DNA of 6,329 nucleotides from an uncultured Gammaproteobacteria bacterium (GTDB lineage: Bacteria; Pseudomonadota; Gammaproteobacteria; Steroidobacterales; Woeseiaceae). Position 1 is the first letter of the stretch. Every line of letters starts with the position of its first letter. Positions 1 to 5,145 of the stretch are shown here, piece by piece. The stretch spans positions 1 through 6,329 of the forward strand of contig CALKYK010000533.1 of NCBI GenBank assembly GCA_938003715.1, read 5' to 3'. The position numbers and the translations under genes are program-made. The notes below the pieces were generated by a model. That model saw only the letters and a program-made list of their open reading frames with translations. It did not search any database and was not told the DNA's origin.

Positions 1-1
1 T

Positions 2-469
2 CAGAACCCCCGGCTGCTGCAGGATGTGGAGGTCGTCCGCAACGTCACCGGCTACGGAAGCTGGTTGTTTCCCGCGTGGCTGGACCCGCTGCTGGCCGGT
101 CCGAGAGTGCCGGCGTGGATCGACGCGCATCCGCATTGGCACGGGTTAGCGGTGAGTGTGGCCGGGCTGGTGGTCGGCGGCGGGATGGTGTGGATCGTGC
201 GGATCATCGGGCGATGGGTGCTCCGCCGCGAAGCGATGGGCTTCGGGGACGTGATCCTGATGGCGGTGATCGAACTCAACGGCGGCTTCGCCTGGGCACT
301 GCATGCGATCGGCATCCTGACGATCGTGGCGAGAATCGCGCACATGATCGGCCTGCAGCCGGACAACATGGCTCATCCCGGCCGCGCGATCGGTGCCGGC
401 GGCACCGCGCTGATCACGCTGGTCGCAGCGGCGTATGCCATCTGGATGAGTTTTTCCGGCATGACCTGA
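2..469 (+). CDS. Partial membrane protein, apparent A24 prepilin-peptidase / MAPEG hybrid
   Basis: The frame is open from the left edge, so the true start is probably outside the window; an internal GTG at 26 is possible but has no convincing ribosome site. The first part contains a hydrophobic helix (about 146-210), a basic loop, and REAMGFGD (227-250). This matches the second aspartate motif (GxGD) of type IV prepilin peptidases, Asp codon at 248-250. Such enzymes should continue with a motif like IGAFLGWQ. Instead, from about 254-272 the protein reads ILMAVIELNG, then LHAIGIL and RIAHMIGL, ending in a hydrophobic helix and TGA at 467-469. That second part matches the C-terminal half of YecN-type MAPEG membrane proteins, where an LM..ELNG block precedes an LHxxG helix and a GRxxH-like helix. 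Neither family is complete: the peptidase lacks its C-terminal helices and the MAPEG part lacks its N-terminal helix. Function is therefore not assigned. The hybrid may be a real fusion or a chimeric join. Family assignments are from memory of motifs. Confidence 0.6.
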   Translation, partial: QNPRLLQDVEVVRNVTGYGSWLFPAWLDPLLAGPRVPAWIDAHPHWHGLAVSVAGLVVGGGMVWIVRIIGRWVLRREAMGFGDVILMAVIELNGGFAWALHAIGILTIVARIAHMIGLQPDNMAHPGRAIGAGGTALITLVAAAYAIWMSFSGMT

Positions 470-477
470 TCCGGCCG

Positions 478-512
478 TGTCGACCGCGTCGACATATGTT
501 CAAAACATGTTT
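478..512. promoter_or_regulatory. Cluster of small inverted repeats after the first gene
   Basis: Nine bases after the stop codon at 469 lies a perfect 7-bp inverted repeat, TGTCGAC (478-484) and GTCGACA (488-494), with a CGC loop. Right beside it is ATGTT-caa-AACAT (496-508), overlapping the 10-bp palindrome AAACATGTTT (503-512). There is no U-tract directly after the first stem, so it is not a convincing intrinsic terminator. It could be a weak terminator or a protein-binding dyad. Such short palindromes also occur by chance. Confidence 0.3.
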
Positions 513-538
513 ACGCAATCGACAGGCGATTTTCGCGC

Positions 539-556
539 CGTCGCCGTTTTGCGACG
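539..556. other. Small hairpin (6-bp stem, 6-base loop)
   Basis: CGTCGC (539-544) and GCGACG (551-556) form a perfect 6-bp stem around the loop CGTTTT. The T-runs at 580-585 and 594-600 begin more than 20 bases downstream, too far for a standard intrinsic terminator. Rho-independent termination of the upstream gene is possible but not supported. No protein-coding frame is credible in 470-758. Confidence 0.25.
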
Positions 557-637
557 ATTATGTCGAACCGGAACCTGCTGTTTTTTCTTGGGCTTTTTTT
601 ATGGCGACGACCCACCTCTCGTAATTGCCCACTGTCG

Positions 638-665
638 TTGACAGCCCGTTTTCGACTGTGAAAGT
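638..665 (+). promoter_or_regulatory. Candidate sigma70-type promoter for the membrane protein / vWA unit
   Basis: A perfect -35 hexamer TTGACA lies at 638-643. Sixteen bases later is GAAAGT (660-665), a poor -10 hexamer (3 of 6) but preceded by TGT (657-659), which fits the extended -10 TGn. Transcription would start near 672, giving a leader of about 85 bases before ATG 759. The -35 overlaps a small inverted repeat, CTGTC (632-636) and GACAG (640-644). It is the best promoter match in the gap, but the weak -10 keeps confidence low. Confidence 0.35.
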
Positions 666-692
666 CTCCGGACGACTGCCGACAAAGGCACG

Positions 693-708
693 CCGCTCGC
701 GAGAGCGG
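693..708 (+). promoter_or_regulatory. GNRA-loop hairpin in the leader of the membrane protein gene
   Basis: CCGCTC (693-698) and GAGCGG (703-708) form a perfect 6-bp stem closed by GCGA, a GNRA tetraloop. It lies about 50 bases before the preferred ATG at 759, inside the predicted 5' leader. It has no U-tract, so it is not a terminator. It might stabilise the transcript or affect translation. I recognise no named riboswitch here. Confidence 0.35.
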
Positions 709-758
709 TTCGCAAAGCCACCGGTCTTTATCAAATGCAAGACAGCGGGGTTACCGTC

Positions 759-2177
759 ATGAACTTCCTCCTGAGCATCACACCGTGGCCGGTACTGTCC
801 GCGCTGTTGTGGATCGTACTCGTCGTCACGGCGCTCTATTTCGCGCGTCCCACCGCGCACCGCCTCATTCTGGCCACCGGCCATGCACTGCACCGTGTCT
901 TCCGCATCGCGTCGCTGTCTGTCGGCAAAGCCGAATCGCATCTTGCCACGCGCAATCGCGAGGTGTTGCTTGCAGCCGGCCGCGAGGCCAAGGAGCGCAT
1001 CGTCGAGCGCGAATTCGATCGCATCAACGAAACGGTGCGCAAGGACCTCGCCAACTACGCCTCGCTGCATCGCAACCTTAGCGAATCGATCAGCCGTATC
1101 GAACAGGATCACCAGGACGCCGTCGACGTGCCGCCCGATCCGCCCGGCTGGGTCAAGGCCGTCGAAGCGGTTGCCAACATCGAATCGAAGGACGGGAGGG
1201 TCGGCATCGGCAACGTGCTGTCCGACATCCACAAGTCGCTGGTCAAGGCGCACAAGGAGGCAATGATCGCCTACCGCGAGGCCAGCGCGACGCGCCACGC
1301 GCTGCTGAAGAAGATGCGCCCCGAATGGCGGCAGATCGAACAGGCACTGGCCAAGGTCGGCAAGAGCGTCGACAGCCTGCTGGGGCGGGCGGTGGCGATC
1401 GACCGGCACATGCAGGAGTACGAGGACATCGTCAAGGGCGAGGACCGCGCGGTGTCGATCCTGTCTTCGTCGTCGCTCGTGTACTTCTTCGTCTCGGCAC
1501 TGGTGCTCGTCGTCGCGATCGGCGGCGCAACCATCAACTTTTCGCTGATCGCCCGGCCGATGGCCGAGATGGTCGGCGGTACCGGCCTGATCGGCGGCTT
1601 CCGCACCGCGGACATCGCGGCGCTCGTCATCATCATGGTCGAGATTTCCATGGGCCTGTTCCTGATGGAATCGCTGCGCATCACGCGCCTGTTCCCGGTC
1701 ATCGGCGCACTGCCCGACAAGACCCGCGTTCGCATGATCTGGATCACGTTCACGATTCTGTTCCTGCTCGCAAGCGTCGAGGCCGGCCTCGCGTACATGC
1801 GCGAAGTGCTGCTGCACGACGAGCTGGCGACGAGCGCGCTGCTGCGCGGTGACGCCGGCGCAACGGCCACGAACGAGTACATGTGGATCACGACCGTCGC
1901 GCAGATGGGCATGGGCTTCATCCTGCCGTTCGCGCTGACCTTCGTCGCGATCCCGCTGGAGACCTTCGTACACTCGCTGCGCACCGTGATCGGGCTGATC
2001 GCGATCGGCGCCCTGCGCGCCCTGTCGCTGCTGCTGCGCCTGATCGGCAACGGTTGCCGCTACTTCGGTGTCCTCGTGACACAAATCTACGACCTGCCGC
2101 TGTTCATTCCCCTGTGGTGGTCCGCGAGGGACGGGACGGCGTCGGGATCGGGCAGCACCAAGCTGCGGGAGGCCTGA
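759..2177 (+). CDS. Multi-spanning membrane protein with helical soluble region, unknown function
   Basis: The protein has 472 residues from ATG 759, which I prefer because GGGG (747-750) sits 8 bases upstream; the in-frame ATG at 735 has no ribosome site. I recognise no family. One transmembrane helix (about residues 10-29) is followed by a strongly basic stretch rich in Arg and His, suggesting that the next part is cytoplasmic. Residues about 45-235 are hydrophilic and helix-rich, with coiled-coil-like charge patterns and one Pro-rich break (VPPDPPGW, about 124-131). Then come probable helices near 239-262, 285-304, 327-347 and 380-400, and perhaps 409-430. The segment after the second helix (ARPMAEMV) resembles a HAMP beginning, but another membrane helix follows and there is no kinase, cyclase or methyl-accepting output domain. 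The C-terminus is a short polar Gly/Ser tail. The stop lies 2 bases before the vWA lipoprotein gene, so the two are probably co-translated and may form a complex. The coding call is strong; the function is unknown. Confidence 0.85.
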   Translation: MNFLLSITPWPVLSALLWIVLVVTALYFARPTAHRLILATGHALHRVFRIASLSVGKAESHLATRNREVLLAAGREAKERIVEREFDRINETVRKDLANYASLHRNLSESISRIEQDHQDAVDVPPDPPGWVKAVEAVANIESKDGRVGIGNVLSDIHKSLVKAHKEAMIAYREASATRHALLKKMRPEWRQIEQALAKVGKSVDSLLGRAVAIDRHMQEYEDIVKGEDRAVSILSSSSLVYFFVSALVLVVAIGGATINFSLIARPMAEMVGGTGLIGGFRTADIAALVIIMVEISMGLFLMESLRITRLFPVIGALPDKTRVRMIWITFTILFLLASVEAGLAYMREVLLHDELATSALLRGDAGATATNEYMWITTVAQMGMGFILPFALTFVAIPLETFVHSLRTVIGLIAIGALRALSLLLRLIGNGCRYFGVLVTQIYDLPLFIPLWWSARDGTASGSGSTKLREA

Positions 2178-2179
2178 TC

Positions 2180-2818
2180 ATGAACAGGATCGCACTGCTG
2201 ATCATTGCATCGCTGCTCGTCAGCTGCGGCGGAGGCAGCGGCCCGCGAAACACCGGCGTGTACATGCTGATCGACACTTCGGGCACTTACCGCGAGGAAA
2301 TCGACAAGGCCGAGCAGATCATCCGCTACGCGCTGACGCGGCTGGACGCGACCGACTCTTTCGCCGTGGCGCGAATCGACACCGGCAGTTTCAGTGAAAA
2401 GGACATCGTGGCGAAGATCACGTTCGACGATCGCCCCAGCACGATGAACCGGCAGAAGCGCCTGTTCGCCGAGCAGGTCCGGGAGTTCGTCAACGACTCC
2501 AGCTCGTCGCCGTACACGGATATCACCGGCGGCCTGCTGCAGGCGGTGGAATTCCTGAACGAGAAAAAGCCGGCGGCGAAGACGGTGCTGATCTTTTCCG
2601 ACCTGAAGGAAGAACTCGAGGACGGCTACATCCGCGACATCGAGTTCGACCTCGACGGCTTCGAGGTCGTCGCGCTGAATGTGACGAAGCTGCGTTCGGA
2701 CAACGTCGATCCCCGCGAATACCTGGCGCGGCTCGAGCAGTGGCAGACCCGGGTCGAAAAATCCGGCGGTCACTGGCGCGTGATCAACGACCTGGACGGG
2801 CTCGAAGGCCTGCTGTAG
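2180..2818 (+). CDS. von Willebrand factor A (vWA) domain lipoprotein
   Basis: The protein has 212 residues. The start is ATG 2180, with GGGAGG (2167-2172) 7 bases upstream and lying inside the end of the preceding gene. A short signal peptide ends in the lipobox LVSC, making Cys16 the lipidated residue. Gly follows it rather than Asp, so Lol sorting to the outer membrane is the default expectation. The mature part is essentially one vWA domain. The MIDAS-like loop DTSGT (residues 32-36) follows a hydrophobic strand; a candidate Thr is at 113 or 116 (YTDITGG), and an Asp at 141 ends another hydrophobic strand (VLIFSD). The usual MIDAS motif is DxSxS, so Thr36 is a conservative variant and metal binding is likely but unproven. 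vWA domains generally mediate protein-protein contact. The partner is probably the membrane protein encoded just upstream. The domain would sit in the periplasm. No enzymatic function is suggested. Confidence 0.85.
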   Translation: MNRIALLIIASLLVSCGGGSGPRNTGVYMLIDTSGTYREEIDKAEQIIRYALTRLDATDSFAVARIDTGSFSEKDIVAKITFDDRPSTMNRQKRLFAEQVREFVNDSSSSPYTDITGGLLQAVEFLNEKKPAAKTVLIFSDLKEELEDGYIRDIEFDLDGFEVVALNVTKLRSDNVDPREYLARLEQWQTRVEKSGGHWRVINDLDGLEGLL

Positions 2819-2846
2819 CCAGCCGCCCGACCGACGCACAAGACGA

Positions 2847-2866
2847 GGGGCCGCAAGGCCCCTTTT
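2847..2866 (+). terminator. Intrinsic terminator after the vWA gene
   Basis: GGGGCC (2847-2852) and GGCCCC (2857-2862) form a perfect 6-bp GC stem with the GNRA loop GCAA, followed directly by TTTT (2863-2866). It lies 28 bases after the vWA stop codon. This is a textbook, though short, rho-independent terminator. It separates the membrane protein / vWA unit from the transporter operon. Confidence 0.85.
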
Positions 2867-2894
2867 CTCTGGCCTCGTCTGCACGTGACAGTCG

Positions 2895-2903
2895 TGGTGT
2901 AAT
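2895..2903 (+). promoter_or_regulatory. Candidate extended -10 promoter of the transporter operon
   Basis: TGTAAT (2898-2903) matches TATAAT at five of six positions and is preceded by TGG (2895-2897), the extended -10 TGn element. No good -35 hexamer lies 16-18 bases upstream, which extended -10 promoters can tolerate. The start would fall near 2910, giving a leader of only about 10 bases that contains the ribosome site. That tight fit is the main weakness. It is the only reasonable candidate between the terminator and the GTG at 2921. Confidence 0.35.
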
Positions 2904-2920
2904 GCCCGGGAGGGGGGAAT

Positions 2921-3709
2921 GTGAAATCACCGGGATCGCGAGCGGCTGTCGCCGCCATCTTCTTGTTCGGACTGCTGCGCGCCGACGCCGCGGAACTCGT
3001 CGCCGGCGCCAACATCGGCAACGTCCCCTGGGAATTCCAGGACGCCTCGGGGCAGTTCGTCGGCTTCGAAATCGACCTGGTGCGCGAGGTCGGCAAGCGC
3101 CTCGGCCGTGACGTCGAGATTCTCAACATCCCTTTCAACGGCCTGTTCTCGGCGGTGCAGTCCGGCCGCATCGACGTCGCCCTGTCCTCGATCACGATCA
3201 CCGATAAACGCCTGCGCTCCGTGGCGTTCGCGCAGCCGTACTACGACAGCGCCCAGTCGCTGACGGTCTCGTCGCGGAGCAGCGCCGGCGGGCTCGCCGA
3301 CATGCGCGGCAAGATCATCGGCGTCGATACCGGTTCCACCGGCGACATGTGGACCACCGCGAACGCGGAAAAGTACGGATTCGCGGAGATTCGGCGCTTC
3401 GAAGGGCTCGCGCCCGCCATGCTCGATCTCCAGTCCGGGCGCATCGACGGGTACATCTCCGACATACCCGCGCTCGAGTATTTCATCCGCGACAAGCCGT
3501 ATTTCAAGGTGGTCGAACGCATCGAAACCGGGGAACGCTATTCGATGATGCTGCGCAAGGGCGATCCGCTTGTCGCCGACGTCGACGCGGTACTGAGCGA
3601 ACTCAAGCGCGAGGGATTCGTCGCCGGGCTGCACGAGAAGTGGTTCGGCACGGTGCCGGCGGCAACGAGTTCCACGGTGCGCGTGACGGACCTGCCCCCG
3701 ACGCACTGA
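2921..3709 (+). CDS. Periplasmic polar amino acid-binding protein (SBP family 3) of an ABC importer
   Basis: The protein has 262 residues. The start is GTG 2921 behind a strong purine-rich ribosome site (GGGAGGGGGG, 2908-2917); the ATG two bases earlier hits an immediate stop. A signal peptide with a hydrophobic core (about 8-19) ends in ADA|A or ADAA|E, so cleavage is near residues 23-24. There is no lipobox, so it is a free periplasmic protein. The family 3 signature GFEIDL is at 48-53. Expected ligand-pocket elements follow: SSITITDKR (89-97), whose Arg97 sits where the ligand carboxylate is bound in this family, GSTGDM (138-143), and ISDIPAL (179-185), whose Asp181 sits where the amino group is bound. 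This supports an alpha-amino acid ligand. Which amino acid cannot be read from the motifs; the downstream PLP enzyme suggests cystine, cysteine or a relative only as a guess. It is the first gene of the operon, 16 bases before the permease. Confidence 0.93.
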   Translation: MKSPGSRAAVAAIFLFGLLRADAAELVAGANIGNVPWEFQDASGQFVGFEIDLVREVGKRLGRDVEILNIPFNGLFSAVQSGRIDVALSSITITDKRLRSVAFAQPYYDSAQSLTVSSRSSAGGLADMRGKIIGVDTGSTGDMWTTANAEKYGFAEIRRFEGLAPAMLDLQSGRIDGYISDIPALEYFIRDKPYFKVVERIETGERYSMMLRKGDPLVADVDAVLSELKREGFVAGLHEKWFGTVPAATSSTVRVTDLPPTH

Positions 3710-3725
3710 AGACCGCCGCCTGTTC

Positions 3726-4400
3726 GTGGGATTCGTCGAAACTTTTTTCAACTGGGAGGTACTGGTCAGCTCGCTGCCGCTGCTGCTGACCGGCCTGCGC
3801 GTGACCCTGACCCTGGGCGCGGTCAGCATCGTCGCCGGACTCGTGCTCGGCCTGTTCGTGTCGCTCTTGCGGCTGTACGGCGTAATGCCGTTGCGCATAC
3901 TCGCGAGAATCTACATCGACGTGTTCCGCTCGATCCCGATCCTGGTACTGCTGATCGTCGTGTACTACGCGCTGCCGTTCGTCGGGCTGCGGCTGTCGCC
4001 CTTCATGTCCGCGGCCACGACCCTGACGCTGATCTCCGGTGCCTATACCGCTGAAATCTTTCGTGCCGGCATCCAGGCGATCCCGCGCGGGCAGTTCGAG
4101 GCCTCGCAGGCACTGGGCCTCCGCTACCGGCACATGATGAGCGACGTGATCCTGCCGCAGGCGATTCGCATCGTCATCCCGCCGTTGACCGGCAACTGCA
4201 TCAACGTCATCAAGGACACGGCGCTCGCCTCCGTCGTCGCGATGCCCGATCTCCTCAAGCAGGCGACGCAGGCGCAGGCCCTGGAGGCGAATCCCACGCC
4301 GCTGATCGTCGCAGCGCTGATGTACCTCGCAATCCTGTGGCCGCTGGTCTTGCTGGTAGGCCGCCTCGAAGACCGGTTCCGGCGCGAGGCTGCGTCGTGA
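3726..4400 (+). CDS. Polar amino acid ABC transporter permease (HisM/GlnP type)
   Basis: The protein has 224 residues, normal for this family. The inner-membrane subunit has about five helices (near residues 15-48, 57-85, 93-112, 145-165 and 192-214). The first segment, with LLLTGLRVTLTL, is typical of the HisMQ/GlnP type. The EAA loop that contacts the ATPase is clear: EASQALG at 125-131, followed by ILPQA (142-146). There is only one permease gene, so the transporter is probably a homodimer of this subunit. The start is GTG 3726, with only a weak and distant purine stretch upstream (GAAGA, 3708-3712), so it is probably translated by reinitiation after the binding-protein stop 16 bases earlier. 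A CTG at 3720 is less likely. Its stop overlaps the ATPase start by four bases (GTGA). Confidence 0.92.
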   Translation: MGFVETFFNWEVLVSSLPLLLTGLRVTLTLGAVSIVAGLVLGLFVSLLRLYGVMPLRILARIYIDVFRSIPILVLLIVVYYALPFVGLRLSPFMSAATTLTLISGAYTAEIFRAGIQAIPRGQFEASQALGLRYRHMMSDVILPQAIRIVIPPLTGNCINVIKDTALASVVAMPDLLKQATQAQALEANPTPLIVAALMYLAILWPLVLLVGRLEDRFRREAAS

Positions 4401-5143
4401 GCGACGCGACTCCGATCGTTTCCGTACGTCGCGTCAGCAAGCGCTTTGGCGCGTTCACCGCGCTTAACGAAGTCAGCCTGGACGTCGCCGCCGGTGAGGT
4501 CGTCTGCGTCATCGGGCCGTCCGGTTCGGGCAAATCGACGCTGATCCGCTGCATCAACCTGCTCGAAACCTACGACCCGCCCGGCGAGATCGTGGTCGAC
4601 GGCATCCGCGTCCAGCGCGGACCGGAGCTCGCCAGCGTCCGCGCCGAAGTCGGCATGGTATTCCAGTCCTTCAACCTGTTCCCGCACATGACGATTCGCG
4701 ACAACATCGCGCTGGCGCCGAAGCGCGTCCGCGGACTCGACGCCGCAACGGCCGCGAACAAGGCCGATGTGCTGCTGCAGCGGGTCGGCATCGCAGCACA
4801 GGCGGACAAGTACCCGCACCAGCTGTCCGGCGGCCAGCAGCAGCGCGTCGCCATCGCCCGCGCGCTGGCGATGGAGCCGAAGGTCATGCTGTTCGACGAG
4901 CCGACCTCGGCGCTCGACCCGGAAATGGTCGGCGAGGTGCTGGACGTCATGAACACGCTCGCCCATTCCGGTGTCACGATGATCGTGGTGACTCACGAGA
5001 TGGGATTCGCGCGGCAGGTCGCCGACCGCGTCGTCTTCATGGATTCCGGCGAAGTGGTGGAGACCGGGCCGCCTGAGGCGGTGTTCGACCGGCCGCAGAA
5101 AGCGCGGACGCAGGCGTTCCTCGACGCGGTGCTGCGCCATTGA
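4397..5143 (+). CDS. Polar amino acid ABC transporter ATP-binding protein (GlnQ/HisP type)
   Basis: The protein has 248 residues. I chose GTG 4397 because it overlaps the permease stop as GTGA, has GAGG (4386-4389) 7 bases upstream, and gives the usual N-terminus; the open frame extends further upstream only inside the permease gene. All nucleotide-binding motifs are intact: Walker A GPSGSGKS (40-47), Q-loop Gln90 in MVFQSFNLFPH, signature LSGGQ (143-147), Walker B VMLFDE (163-168), D-loop SALD (171-174) and switch His200 in VTHEMGF. The FNLFPHMT and THEMGFAR stretches are characteristic of the polar amino acid subfamily. It hydrolyses ATP at the cytoplasmic face to drive import through the permease encoded just before it. 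Two bases separate its stop from the PLP enzyme start. Confidence 0.96.
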   Translation: MSDATPIVSVRRVSKRFGAFTALNEVSLDVAAGEVVCVIGPSGSGKSTLIRCINLLETYDPPGEIVVDGIRVQRGPELASVRAEVGMVFQSFNLFPHMTIRDNIALAPKRVRGLDAATAANKADVLLQRVGIAAQADKYPHQLSGGQQQRVAIARALAMEPKVMLFDEPTSALDPEMVGEVLDVMNTLAHSGVTMIVVTHEMGFARQVADRVVFMDSGEVVETGPPEAVFDRPQKARTQAFLDAVLRH

Positions 5144-5145
5144 AC

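Noticed and set aside
227..469. Functional prepilin peptidase
   Set aside because: The sequence after the GxGD motif is not A24-like and the first catalytic Asp region is not seen in the window.
76..624. 182-residue + strand frame overlapping the first gene and the leader
   Set aside because: It is Arg-rich and out of frame with the recognisable membrane protein. Its tail in 490-624 has no ribosome site or motif I can support as a gene.
735..758. Upstream ATG at 735 as start of the membrane protein
   Set aside because: No Shine-Dalgarno-like sequence precedes it and it adds eight polar residues before the first membrane helix. ATG 759 has GGGG at a proper distance. Both remain possible.
1494..1620. 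Chemoreceptor or histidine-kinase architecture (membrane helix plus HAMP) in the membrane protein
   Set aside because: Only the ARPMAEMV beginning resembles HAMP. More membrane helices follow, and no signalling output domain is present.
558..2084. 508-residue minus-strand open frame opposite the membrane protein gene
   Set aside because: Composition is dominated by Arg, Asp, Gln and His with no domain pattern, and it mirrors the real + strand gene. This is typical of a high-GC antisense shadow.
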